From positions 91,357,944 to 91,421,943 of the forward strand of contig CM045763.1 of assembly GCA_025200525.1 (NCBI GenBank): a DNA stretch of 64,000 nucleotides. Reading direction: 5' to 3'. The stretch comes from Camellia lanceoleosa (Eukaryota > Streptophyta > Magnoliopsida > Ericales > Theaceae). Shown piece by piece: positions 46,014 to 57,742 of the stretch. The first letter of the stretch is position 1; each line of letters starts with the position of its first letter. Both the position numbers and the translations under genes were made by a program. The notes under the pieces were generated by a model, which saw nothing but the letters and a program-made list of their open reading frames with translations, had not been told where the DNA came from and ran no database searches.

Positions 46014-47920
46014 TTCCCTGTAATTCCTTCTTTTGTTGCAATAGAGAGCAAACAGAGGCATGGCAATGTATTTGCAAGGGAATGTGTGTACTACCACCCT
46101 TCTTATCATGTCTCAAGCTCAAAGGTGTATGGCACTTGGCTCTCAAGCCACCAACCAAGCATTTTCAATGCATGTGACCAAAGAACCAAGCTTGTACAAG
46201 CTTAGTGAATGTACAAATAAGACTCGAAGTGCCACCACCCTATCATACATGATCAAGGGTGACGACGACCAAGAAATGTGAAACGTTTCATCACTTTGAG
46301 TATGAAACGTCCCACTTTTCTTGTGTTTGGATTAACGTCCGATCCAAAAAAATTCAATGCAACACAAATGCTTATCTTGTTCATGTTTTACTTTGCTCAT
46401 TTCTTGTTTACACATTTTAGCTTACCAATTAATCCCTTAACCGGTTAAGTCCAATGTGAAAGTCCTCTAATGGGAGGGGTCAACCAAAGGGGTGGTTTAG
46501 GACATGAGAGGGATTATGCCTTTGACTAGGAGGAACCCTCAAAGAGGGTTAAAGCCATTTGAGCACAAACCCTATCTCATGCTTAAACACAAACTTAAGG
46601 CCAAACAACCCTCAAAACAAAAGGAAGAATGAAGAAAGGAGGGAGGTTGCAGAATTTCAGTGCTGAAATAGCATGCAAAATAAGACTATCACATGCAAAC
46701 ACCTCATGTATAACATGCTAAGAGCCAAAACAATGAAACTAGTGATGGACGCAACACTAGAGGCATGCAATACAATGCTCAAATGACAAAACCAGCTCAA
46801 AATAGAGCTACAACATGCCAAAACAGTGGCCAAATCATGCCAAAATTGAAGCACAAAAGGCAAGAAAAAAACATGCTCGCATGTTGGCTCGCAAACAAGA
46901 GACAAAGCATAACTCTGAAAAGCATTTAAAGAGTAGAATATGTGAGAGTGTGACAATGATATATGCTCTGAAATTACATGCTAAACAATGCTATGGCATG
47001 CAAACAACCCAAGCAAAGCATGCTAGAAGCCTCAAATCACAAAGCTAGTGAAGGCCGTTTACACTACAACTATACATAGCAAGTCTCATATGACCAAGAC
47101 CACTTAAAACAGAGTTAAATCATGCTAAATCAGTGGCAAAAACATGCTGAGACCAAGGCACAAAACAGTAGAAAGATAGGCTAACTAATTAGGCATGTTA
47201 AGCTAGTAAGCAAGATTACACTACAAGTGTAAGATGTAAGCAACAAGTGGCTAGACTAGCCAAAAATAGAGTTAAAGCAGGTCCAAACAGTCACAAAAAT
47301 ATGCTGAGATCAAGCCATGAGATGGTAGAAAAACGTGCTCATGTGTTGGGCCATCAACACATGCAAACAAGACACATGGAGGGGAGGCCACCCCCTTTTA
47401 TTTTGGACCTTAAAACCAACTTTCTACCATTGAAATTCCCCTGGAATTTAGTGGTTTAAAGGAAAAAAAAAAGATTATTTTAAAAGCTTTAAAAGATGGT
47501 ATAACACTTAGCAAACAAGCCTAAAAGGAGGGTGAATCACCTCTAACTCCAAAAATACCTTGAACCACCATTTTTAAGCCTTAAAAACAAAGGTTTTTGT
47601 AGTTGGAAACTAGGCCAAAAACAACATGCAAAGGTGGCCAAGTAATGGATTAAAACAAAGCTTAAAAGAGGGTAAGGCCTTACCCTTAAAGCACAACAAC
47701 AAACAAGTCTTCTTCTGAGCCAAAACCAGCTTTAGGAACTTCAAACAAGCCTTAAGGAACCTCAGCTCCAAGATATTGATGTTTGATCAAGGGGTTGTAT
47801 GAAAAATTCCAGAGAAAACTCACTTCTAAGCACAATATATAGAGAGAGATAGAGAACTCTAGAGAGAGAGAAATTTCAGCTCTGAAATTTTGTAACTCCA
47901 AAAATGGGGGAGAGGCCTTC

Positions 47921-47930
47921 CCTTATATAG
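47921..47930 (-). promoter_or_regulatory. TATA box of the 5' LTR (genomic RNA promoter)
   Basis: Minus strand CTATATAAGG. This LTR would drive the gag-pol transcript. Start expected near 47895. Confidence 0.7.
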
Positions 47931-48011
47931 AAAAAGCAAGCAAAAAGCTTGCTTCACGTGTATGGAGGATGCACTCAGCTGGCACACAAAATATCTGAAA
48001 AAGCAGAAAAA

Positions 48012-48150
48012 TGGCCGTCGGCCATCATTAGCGGCCGACCGGCCATTAATGGGGTTGACCAGCCATCAGTGTAGTCGACCGGCCACCACTGATGGCCGAT
48101 GGGGAACAAGCCCTGGCCGATGGGTTATAGTGCTGGCCGATAGGTCACCC
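48012..48150. repeat. GGCC cluster upstream of the 5' LTR TATA
   Basis: TGGCCGTCGGCCA, CGGCCGACCGGCCA, GTCGACCGGCCA and GGCCGATGGG. Nearest copy is about 80 bases upstream of the TATA box in minus-strand sense. Confidence 0.85.
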
Positions 48151-48523
48151 ATTTCCCCAGAAGCAATGCTACAAGGTCTTGGTCCATAACCAAGCACAAA
48201 ATAGACAAGATGAGAGGTCCGAAGGCAAGGCACTCCGCCAAGAACTTCAGGCGCTCGGAACGAACATGAACATGGATGATCATCGAGTGTCCAAATGATG
48301 ACGTCTAAGTCTTGAGGATGGTAAAAAATGGGGTGTCTACAACTGCACACTGCACACACATAGTTCCCTCTTTGCCCTGCACTTGTACTTTCTATACACT
48401 GTGCCACACTTTGCTTTCTACATTTTCTGTATTCTACATTCTCTGGACATTGCACACATACTCTACTTTCTGCATTATCTATGTTTACCTGTATTCTCAC
48501 TGTAGCCCTCTTGCTTTTAATAG

Positions 48524-50103
48524 TTGTGGGTATATGCCTATTTCCCGACACTTGTTTTTGAGCCAAAGGTCGAGATGCCACTCGAGGTACCCTACTCGCA
48601 TTGATATGATGGTCGGTTCTAGCCTAGGGCCCGAGAGACCCTCCACTACCTTCATCAGTACTTTGACATAGTGAGGACAGTAGAGGTAATTCAAAACTCA
48701 TAATTTTTCTTACTTTCGGCTTTAATTCATTTTGCATATCTAATGGCAACTAATCAGTTCATGCACTTGCTATCTGTAGGTCACATGGTAGCCTTGGGTG
48801 GCGATGCTAGAGTTTGCCCGATTTCCTTTTGCCGGAGCTCGGGGTGCTTCCCGATATTGGCTACTGCTCGAGGCACCTGTAGGCTGAGCCTGGTTTCTTG
48901 GCGAGCGCTTCATGTGCCAGACACTAGGCCTGCCCTTACAGTCAGTTCCATTACTGCCTCCGCCTTCTATGAGGGCCATAGAGAGTCTCTCATCTCAGGA
49001 GATTACTGACTTCATACGAGGTGTAGATGCAAACCTGTTCATCAGGCTAGGGGACTATACGACTTATCTTCAGACATACCTCATGCCCCCGTTGACAGGT
49101 GCTCGTGCTCACATGGGGAGAGCAGCTGATATTGCTTCGTCGAGTAGGGCTCGGACAGCAAATGCCCCCTCGACGAGTAGGGCCCGGGCAACAGACGCCC
49201 CTTTGACGAACAGGGCTTGGGTACTGAGCGGTGAGGCTAGAGGGATGCCTTCTACTAGGCAGTGTGTTGGATGGCCTGATCTCCCGACTGAGCTGACAGG
49301 TTGGTGGTATTTTGGAGTGCCCTATTAGATTTCGCTTGAGCCCCCATTGCCTGATCACTGATATGTCAGGACACCTGACTCACCGCCAGTATGCATTATA
49401 GCTTTCATTTATCACTTAGATACTCATCCATTTATCTACTAATCATTTCAACTTGCATTTGCAGCCCTCCATAGAGTATGTAGAGGGGTTACTCGAGGTG
49501 ATGGCCTCATTTGAGGGCATGATCTTGAGGAGGGAGATGATGCTTAGCTCCCATGGCATTCAGGTAATGTTAAACTTTTTTGCATTTAGGTTATCATATT
49601 CCTGCTGATATACTGAAATTGATATCTCAACTGAACATTTTCCCACGCTACACTAATACACTGTATGTATAGAGCACATCTGACACATTGCACTCATATA
49701 CTATATCTGACTTCTGCATACACTCACCTTGCACATCATACTCGTATTTGATATACATACGATGACTGATATATTCAAACTGCCTTTTCAGGCCACATCC
49801 TTATAGCCAGGACCATTGGAGCCTACTCCAGCAGCCGAGAGAGAGATTGCGGCATATAGCGGAAGGAGAGGTGGGGAGCCTATCATACGCAATGACGATG
49901 AGGAGTCTAGTGGGGAGAAGGAGCCAGCGAGTCCTCAGTCAAAGTTATCCGAGGGTGGAGGCGACGACACCGGCTCAGGTTTTGAGGGTGGCGACAATGC
50001 TGAGGAGGGCTCCGAGGATGGGAACGGAGGTAGCCCTAGTTCCAGCTCCAGTTCAGATTCGGGTGGTGGCGCCTGCAGATGGTCTTTCGGAGGAAGAGGA
50101 TGA
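48524..50103 (+). pseudogene. ORF A, outer left copy, exons 3-6
   Basis: Continues 10859-11884. Exons: 48524-48685 (162 bp), 48780-49388, 49465-49563 (99 bp), 49792 to about 50103. Exons 3 and 5 are the same length as in the inner copy, which supports the splice model. Exon 4 has LSSQEITDFIRGVDAN and an ARTANAPSTSRARATDAP repeat; exon 6 has the acidic EKEPASPQSKLSEGG tail. Breaks: TAG at 48789 where the inner copy has CAG, a stop near the start of exon 6, and a frameshift at the C-terminal basic signal (RRKRM is followed by altered residues). Confidence 0.72.
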
Positions 50104-50696
50104 AGGGCCTCGATCCGAGGAGGTGGGCGCCGATTTAGATGTTTTTGCTTTGTTTTCTTTTTGCTAGTAGTGTTAGTACATTGTACAGCCTTAGGCAATT
50201 TTATTTTCTTTAAAACTTGTACCTTTTGTAAAAGAAACCATGATTGAATGAAAACAATTTTTTGTTCAAAAAGTGTTGCATTTTATATTCTGAGCATCGC
50301 ATAACATCGCACAGCATGAAAATGAGATCGATTTTTGAAAATTGCGTGTTCAAATTGCATTGTCTTAATCAAGTAGTGAACTAACTAACAACTGAAAGAA
50401 CAAAACAACTGGATAAACAACGCAAGTCCTTGATAGGCCAATCAATGTAATTACAACTCGATAAGCAAATTGCAACAACTTGATAAGAAAAACAACAACT
50501 CGATGTGCAAAACAACAACTCGATGAATGAAACAAAAGCAAATTGCAACAACTCAGTAAACAAATTGAATTGAAACAACTCCACAAAACTATTAAACAAA
50601 AGAGCCAGACGCATTCGGGGTAGAACAAAACACAGGTTTTCAGTATCCTCATCACACACGAAGACTCGAAACCCTTTGCTGGGAACAAAAAGAGGC

Positions 50697-50747
50697 TGTC
50701 GGCCACTTATTCTCATTGTCAACCAGTAAAGTGGCCGGTCAGCCAGT
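50697..50747. repeat. GGCC cluster upstream of ORF B, outer left copy
   Basis: TCGGCCACTT, then TGGCCGGTCAGCCA. The last copy ends 58 bases before TATAAAAG. Confidence 0.8.
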
Positions 50748-50803
50748 AATTTTGAGAATCTCCAGATTGCTGCCATCTGTCCTCCACTCAATGCCTTATC
50801 TTG

Positions 50804-50811
50804 TATAAAAG
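50804..50811 (+). promoter_or_regulatory. TATA box of ORF B, outer left copy
   Basis: TATAAAAG, 46 bases before the ORF B start codon. The inner copy has CTACAAAAG and the right copy TGTAAAAG at the same place. Confidence 0.7.
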
Positions 50812-50856
50812 CTCCAGCTTCGTGGTTTCTTTATTCCTGCTCTATTTTTGCTCCAA

Positions 50857-52053
50857 ATGGAACCGTTCTTTGCCGAAAAACTCTCCAATTGGATTGCAAA
50901 CTTGGATGGCATGCAAAAGCTAAATTTTTGGGGTTTCGGAATAAATGCACTATTCTCGCTGAGTCGTACTCCGCTGTGTTTTCCGTTCCTCCATGCGGCG
51001 GCTAGGTGTTGGAATCCGATTACACATGTTTTTAGCTTTGGCAGACAAGAGATATGTCCCACAATCGAAGAATTCCAAGCTTTGATGGAATCTCGGCGCG
51101 ATGAAGGGATCTTGCCCCAATTCCATTTTGGCCACATCCAAGCTTTAGGAAGGATGTGTGGACTTACTTTACATGATGCTAGATCCTTAGTTCACAATGG
51201 AGAATTGGACATCCCTAATCTTATTTATCGGTTTTCTGACGCCGGCAATCACAGTGACCACTTTTGGCAAAGTTTTCAGCAACAGGCCCTCTGCTTGTGT
51301 ATGCTGGCCCATTTTCTACTTGTCCCTGGCTTCGAAGGGTCTAGCATTCGCTTGATCGAAGTTGCCCAAGGCTTGAAAGAAAGCAAAAGCTGTATTGGGT
51401 TGACACTTGCCGAAACTTTGATGGACTTGGATGCTTTCCATCGTCGGGAGACAACCAAGTTTGCAAGAAGTCCACTACTACTGCAGGTAATGTTTCCCAC
51501 CCTTCTCACATGTATTTCTCACATCACTCAGCCTGCAGGCTCTGTTTTTCTCTCAAAACCCTTTTCTTACTTTTCTCTCCACGCACACCTCTCTATTATT
51601 TAATCTCTCTTATTTTTCATTCCTTCCCAAGTGTGGCTGATGGATAAGTTAAAAGTAGTGGACGCTTGTCCTGCGTATTCAGCGCGGGGCTACTTTTTTT
51701 GCCCTCAGCTAGTTGACTTTTCGAACGAGGGATGGTGGTGCCACTGGATGTGCAGTAGGTCTGCTGTTGACATTGCTTGGCGTTGCCCCTAGTTTGATCT
51801 ACCTGAGATGAGCTACAACATATCTCCCCAACCTGGCAGTCAGTTGGTTGGCTTGACACACTGTGTCTTCTACTTTCCATTTCGGTTCAAGCGTCAGTTC
51901 GGCCACAACCAAACTTGCCCGGAAGAGGGAATAGAATACCCAGCTTCATTTCTGATCCGAGGCCCACAACTAGCTCGGTATTCCACTGCATGGAGGACGA
52001 GAGAGCTTCTGGCCCCCGCTCCCACTTTCAATTGTGCCTTTTTGGCGAATGCA
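50857..52053 (+). pseudogene. ORF B (DUF7745-like), outer left copy
   Basis: Exon 1 is 50857-51486, 630 bp with no stop, the same length as in the other copies. The intron donor CAG/GTAATG is kept. The acceptor has changed from AG to AA at 51629-51630. Exon 2 from 51631 has RPQ/LVDF, EGWWCHWMCSRSAV and YFPFRFKRQFGHNQ, with a TAG at 51790 where the inner copy has TGG. The frame then continues to 52056 through RYSTAWRTRELLAPAP, longer than the inner copy. It is likely dead because of the splice-site and stop changes. Confidence 0.72.
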
Positions 52054-52056
52054 TAG

Positions 52057-52757
52057 CTTGGCTTGAAGATGAGGCACAAACCGGGCCTACTTTGGCATCT
52101 AAAGCTTCCACAAGCTCTGGGAGGGGACGCAGGAACACCTGACTATGTCCCAAGTTTATTGCTTTAATCTGTACTTTCAAGTTTTCTTTTTGAATGTAAT
52201 AAAAAACAACTTTAATTTGTATCGAGAGTCGGAGAACTCTGTAGAGAAATCAATGAAATTGAAGGGTGTGGGTACTGAAAATTTTTCGTTTTGGTCCAAA
52301 AATGGTCTAAGTTGTAAAAAGATTAATTTGAACAAAATCAACTTTTATTAAAACTTTTTAAAACCATTTTTGATATGGATCACAACTGGACACGCCAGAA
52401 ATCTGTCAGTGAGATGTACAACCCCAAATCCAACAACTGGAAAGTTGCCCCTTGTCTGAATAGCACTGCACTGGAGATCACAACCGAACTCTTGAACACA
52501 GAAAAGAAAAAGATGACCAAAACAATCACATGGATGCAGTTGATTTGGAAGTGTTTCTGGCTGGACTTCAGAACGAAGTTGCCTACGTATCCCGAAGATA
52601 GGAATCAAGCCTTATGTAGTTTGGTTCTAGTTCACTCGTGTATTAACACTCTCCTTTTGTGCTCTAACTTTTGCCAAGGCCGCCCTTTTTGGGTTTCAAC
52701 CTTGCGAGCTCAGTTTTTCTTATTTCAAATTTTTTGTGCTCTAACTTTTGCCTAGGT
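52057..52757. other. Post-pol convergent spacer, outer left arm
   Basis: Equivalent to 23148-23945 and, reversed, 57090-57740. Non-coding by comparison. Ends at the head-to-head junction. Confidence 0.65.
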
Positions 52758-53752
52758 CAGGCCGGGTAGTACAAGATATGCTGGTTGTTGATGAGGGACT
52801 GTATGTTAGTGCGCAATCTGTCTACCTCACAAATAAGCTGCAACATGTACTTGGAATGGGATTAGGAAGGAGCGGCCGGAAGGGCATCACTGCATTGGCT
52901 GAAGTACCACACAACCCTTATACCTTTGGTCTAGGTTATACACCTACCAAAGAGGATTGGGCGAGGAAGGGAAAGGAAATGGCCAGAAAAGCCAAGGCTA
53001 AACAAGCTGGGAAGCACTATGAGTTGGTGCATAGACCTATTCAAGGAACCCTGAACAGCTGCTTTGTCTGGGAGGGGGAAGATTTTCCATTTTGTGGCTT
53101 TCTTGAGCTATGGCTGAATTTTGAGAAGTGGTGTTTGCCCGGCTTCAAGATATTTTTTGACCTACAGTTGTAAGGGGATGAAGTTGCAGAAGAGTAGACT
53201 GACCTACTAGCTGAGGCTGAACAGTGCAAAGGGGATAAGTCCGATGGCACAGAACTCAAGATAGGAGCAGCGCTGGCTTGTCTCCTTTCAGATCCTCAGA
53301 TCATACCGGAGAGCTCGGGAAATGACTTCTCTATTTCCATGATTGGAGATCAATCGGTTGTGGGCCCTTCTTCTAGTATTCTGGATGCATCTATTGCACC
53401 CTCCCTTGTTTGGCAATACGAAGAAGGCTTTTTGTCCAGTAGTTCTAAATCAAGTAGTGAACTGGAATCTGATTCCATAGAGTCTGTGGAGTCAGAATCA
53501 GATTCTATTTCGTCTAAGTCAGAGTCCGGTATTCTAGGGATTGATAACCCGGATGCCATTATTTTGTCCAGGTCGTCTTTTTCCTTTTCTTTTGAGTTGA
53601 TTGTAACCAAAGAATCAGATAAACTGGAAGTTGTGAATGAGAATGGTACCGCTGCTATTTTTGAGTACTTTTCTATGCCATTCGTTTATTGCATTAACCA
53701 GGACCTTCAAAAATTGATAAAAACAACGAGGAAGAAATTCCTTCGGTTTTGA
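52758..53752 (+). pseudogene. Outer Tat pol, protease-RT connector
   Basis: Starts abruptly downstream of the protease (VVDEGLYVSAQS, LGYTPTKEDWARKGKEM). A Ser/Glu-rich stretch follows at 53339-53600. Stops and frame changes at 53171, about 53195 and 53750. The protease active site is absent. Confidence 0.82.
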
Positions 53753-53792
53753 AACATTTGATTGATCGAGAGGAAGAGACGTTTGTAAAACC

Positions 53793-54803
53793 TTGGTTGA
53801 TGAAATCACTTCAATTAATGTTGGTACTGAAAAGGATCCGCGTCTAGTCCAGATCGGGTCCACATTGTCTTCGGAGGAACGCGACCGCTTAGTCGCTTTA
53901 TTAAAAGATTTCAAAGATATTTTCGCGTGGTCCTATGAAGACATGCCTGGAATTGATCTTGAGATTGTACAGCACCGGATTCCTCTTGACCTTGAGGCTC
54001 GACCCGTCAAGCAGAAGCTTCGGAGAATACGCCTAGATTGGGCTCTAAAAATCAAGGAAGAAGTCACCAAGAAGATAGATGCAAGGTTCCTGTTAGTATC
54101 TGAGTATCCTACTTGGTTGGCCAACATTGTTCTGGTGCCAAAAAAAGATGGCAGAATTCAGGTGTGTGTGGATTTCAGAGATTTGAATAAAGCTAGTCCG
54201 CATGACGACTTTCCTCTACTGCACATTGACAAATTAGTGGACTTCACCGCTGGGCATGCGCTGTTTTCCTTTATGGATGGGTTTTCCGGGTACAACCAGA
54301 TCTTGATGGTACCCGAGGATAGGGAGAAGACTATCTTCACCACGCCATGGGGAACCTACTGCTATAGGGTGATGCCGTTCGGTTTGAAAAATGCTGAGGC
54401 TACTTATCAATGGGCTGTAATTACAATCCTGCACGATATGATCCACAAAGAGGTTGAGGTGTACGTGGGCGACATGATTGTCAAGTCCAAGGAAAGGGAA
54501 GGCCACTACACCACCTTGAAGAAATTTTTCCAATGGATCAGAGATTATCGGTTGCGACTGAATCCTCAGAAATGTACTTTTGGTGTCACAGCAGGGAAAA
54601 TGCTGGGGTTCTTGATTACACAAAGGGGCATCGAAGTCGATCCTTCCAAAATCAAGGCCATACTAGAAATGCCACCACCAAGGACTAAAAATGAGGTGCA
54701 AGGCTTTCTGGGTAAAGTGCAATTCATAAGACGATTTATTGCAAAATTAACCTTGACTTGTGAACCACTATTTGGTCTCCTGAAGAAAGGAAACAAATTC
54801 TAA
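53793..54803 (+). pseudogene. Outer Tat reverse transcriptase, catalytic Asp lost
   Basis: 336 codons with LVPKKDGRIQVCVDFRDLNKA, FMDGFSGYNQI and MPFGLKNAEATYQ. The catalytic box reads YVGDMIVKS: GGC at 54468-54470 replaces the first Asp, while the inner copy has YVDD. The frame ends at TAA 54801-54803, where the inner copy has CAA (KF-Q-WDD). The first Met is not a biological start. Confidence 0.92.
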
Positions 54804-56091
54804 TGGGATGACCGATGCCAAGTTGCTTTCGAGCAGATCAAGCAGTATCTACAGAACCCACCCATGTTGTCACCGCCAAAGCTGGGGAAGCTGTTGATTT
54901 TGTATCTATCAGTAACCGACACAACAATGGGTTGCATGCTTGTGCAGGAATCTGAGGATAAAGTGGAGAAGGCTATCTATTACCTGAGCAAGAAGATGCT
55001 GGAATATGAGACCCGTTATACTCCACTGGAAAAGGCTTGTTTAGCCTTGGTATGGGCTACTAGGACATTGAGGCACTACCTGTTAACTCACTCCGTAATT
55101 CTGGTTTCGAGATTAGATCCCATCAAATATCTCTTCGAGAAACTAGTGCTTATGGGTAGGCTAGCCCGTTGGTTTCTTCTTCTTTCCGAATTTGATTTGA
55201 AGTATATGACTCGTCAGTCTATGAAAGGGAGAGCGGTAGTGGAGTTCCTAGCCGATCACCCAGTGGAGGGAGACGAAGCAGTAGAGTATCTGTTCCCGGA
55301 TGAGGCCATTTTGCAGCTCGAAAAAGAGATTTGGACTATGTACTTTGATAGAGCGTCTAATCAGTACAGGTATGGGATAGGGGTGTTGCTGATAGCACCC
55401 GACAATTCCCACATACCCTTAGCTTTCAAACTCAGATTTGAAGTATCAAACAACGAAGCAGAATATGAGGCATGTATTGGAAACCGCCCTAGAACTAGGG
55501 GCAAAATGGTTGGACATCATTGGGGACTTGAACCTGGTTATATCTTAAGCGAAAGGAGACTGGAAGGTTAAAGAAGAAAGGATGAAAATCTATCACCAAA
55601 CCCTGGATGTTCTGATTCCCAGGTTTGAGAAGCTAATCTTCACACATTTGTTAAGAGAGAGCAACAGGTTCACTGACGCGTTATCAATTCTATCTTCCAT
55701 GATAGACATCCCTTTGGGAGTCCGGATGCGTCCAATCATTAATGAACAGAGGTATGTGTCGACGTACGAGCTGATTGCCGCGATAGATGAAGTACAAGAT
55801 CAGAACCCCTGGTATCATGACATCTGGAACTTCTTGGAAAAGGAGATTTATCCACTAGGGACAAATGCCAAAGATAAAAGGGCAATACGGCGAATGGCTG
55901 CTCAATTTATCATTTGTGGGGGTAAATTGTATAAACGGGGTCATCTAGAAAAGCATAAACTGTGTGTTGATGCTGAAGAGTCAAAGCGCCTAATGGAGGC
56001 CATCCACGGAGGAGAATGCAGATTGCACATGAGCGGAGTAATGCTAGTTTGGAAGATTCTTAGACAGGGTTACTATTGGTTAACCATGTAG
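54804..56091 (+). pseudogene. Outer Tat RNase H, second RNase H and integrase zinc region
   Basis: 54864-55571 holds the RT-linked RNase H (DTTMGCMLVQES, LEKACLALVWATRTLRHY) and the start of the second RNase H (YFDRASNQYRYG, SNNEAEYEAC). A frameshift near 55490 breaks the second domain; its remainder (HQTLDVLIPRF, RESNRFTDALS) is in 55582-56091, followed by the H-x-C zinc block (IHGGECRLHM). Confidence 0.88.
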
Positions 56092-57054
56092 GAGGATTGT
56101 ATTGGCTTTGTTCGGTGATGCCACAAATGCCAGATCCATACAAATCGCATGAACATCCCGCCGTCGAAGCTGTACAACATGACTTCATCGTGGCCATTTT
56201 TAGTCTGGGAAATTGATGTTATTGGGGTAGTTACTCCGAAAGGGTCAAACGGGCATGAGCACATCCCGGTGGCGATAGACTACTTTACAAAGTGGGTCGA
56301 GGCCTAATCCTACGCAGTGCTGAAAACGTCACATGTAGCCAAGTTCATCAGGAATAATATCATCTGTCGTTATGGGGTCTCGAATAAGATCATTTCAGAC
56401 AATGGTTCCCACTTCAAGAAGGAAGTGATCGACTTGTTGGAGAAATACAACGTGATTTTTCATAAGTCATCCATATATCGGCCGCAAACCAACAGAGCTG
56501 CTGAGGCCGCCAACAAGAACATCAAGCACATTCTACAGAAAATGGTGGAAACCTACAAGGACTGGCCAAATAAGCTGCCATTTGCTCTTTGGGGTTACAG
56601 AACATCAATTCAGACTTCTACTGGGGCAACTCCGTATTCCTTGGTTTATGGGATGGAGGCTGTTCTGTCGATCGAAGTTGAGATTCCGTCACTGCGGGTT
56701 ATGGCTGAGTGCCAGATAGCGGAAGCGGATTGGCAGCAGAGCAGGTTCGAGGAACTTATGCTATTCAACGAAAGAAGGCTGAAAGCACTGTACCACGTCC
56801 AAGGTTATCAATGCAGGATTGCCAAGGCTTTCAACAAGAGAGTTAAGTCCAGGAATCTGAAAGAAGGGGATTTGGTGCTCAAAGACAACCGAGCTCCCAT
56901 CCATGACCCTAGGGGCAAGTTCAGACCCAATTGGACTGGTCCTTACATCATCAAATCTATCTGGTGGGGTGGAGCTGTCGTTCTTATGGACCTAGATGGC
57001 CTCGAATTCTCTCAACCAATCAACACGGACAAGTTGAAGACATACTACCCCTGA
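56092..57054 (+). pseudogene. Outer Tat integrase core and C-terminus
   Basis: IDYFTKWVEA is read around 56275-56305, then a TAA near 56306. 56317-57054 is open for 245 codons: SDNGSHFKKE, RAAEAANKNIKH (Glu), LPFALWGYRTS, ETPYSLVYG-like block, FNERRLKALY, DPRGKFRPNWTGPYI. This is the least damaged integrase part in the window. Confidence 0.9.
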
Positions 57055-57742
57055 GTGACTCGCTAGGCTGAAAACCCGAAAGGGTGACCTAGGCAAAAGT
57101 TAGAGCACAAAAAATTTGAAATGAGAAAAACTGAGCTCGCAAGGTTGAAAACCCAGAAAGGGCAGCCTTGGAAAAAGTTAAAACGCAAAAGGAGAGTGTT
57201 AATACCTGAGTGAACCCCGAACCGAACTACGTAAGGCTTGATTCCCATCTTCGGGATACCTAAGTAACTTCATTCTGAAGTCCAGCCATAAACACTTCCA
57301 AATCAATTGTGTCCATGAGATTGTTCTGGTCATCTTTATCTTTTCTGCATCCAAGAGTTCAGTTGTGATCTTTGCTATCAGAGCTGGTTACTATGTAGTG
57401 CAATGCTATTCAGACAAGGGGCAACTTTCCAGTTATTGGATTTGGGGTTGTACATCTCAAAGATAGATTTCGGGTGTGTCTAGTTGTGATCCTTATCGAA
57501 AATGGTTTTGAAAAGTTTTAATAAAAGTTGATTTTGTTCAAATTAATCTTTTTACAACTTAGACCATTTTTGGACCAAACAGAAAATTTTCAATACCCAC
57601 GACCTTCAATTTCATTGATTTCAATACAGAGTTCTTTGACTCTTGATGCAAATTGAAGTTGCTTTTTATTATATTTAAAAGGAAAACTTGAAAGTACAGA
57701 TTAAAGTAATAAACTTGGGGTATAGTTGAGTCAGGTATTCCT
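57055..57742. other. Post-pol convergent spacer, outer right arm
   Basis: Begins with the two-copy GAAAACCCGAAAGGGTGACC-type repeat (57070-57175), as in 23845-23990 reversed. Non-coding. Confidence 0.65.

Larger units (their letters stand above)
11964..48341 (-). mobile_element. Complete giant Tat-lineage Ty3/gypsy retrotransposon, hosting two nested insertions
   Basis: Two LTRs of about 3.9 kb (11964-15869 and 44422-48341) share TGTAGA...TCTACA ends. Flanking 5-mers actac and actgc differ by one base and look like an aged TSD. The minus strand reads in order 5' LTR (48341 to 44422), PBS, gag, protease, RT with two RNase H domains, integrase, then two antisense intron-bearing genes, tandem arrays, PPT and 3' LTR. 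RT box YVDDMIVKS and the second RNase H are marks of the Tat lineage. Removing the Del element and solo LTR with one TSD each leaves about 24.1 kb, in the size range of Ogre-like giants. It is inserted in intron 2 of ORF A of an older relative. Confidence 0.92.
44422..48341 (-). repeat. 5' LTR of the inner Tat element
   Basis: 3,920 bp, TGTAGATCC to GGGGTGTCTACA, closely similar to 11964-15869. Followed by actgc, one base different from the actac before the other LTR. No supported ORF inside. Confidence 0.93.

Noticed and set aside
52748..57054. A simple inversion of pol within one element
   Set aside because: After pol the spacer, ORF B and ORF A follow in the normal order for a + strand element, and the left arm duplicates them; two joined halves fit better than an inverted segment.
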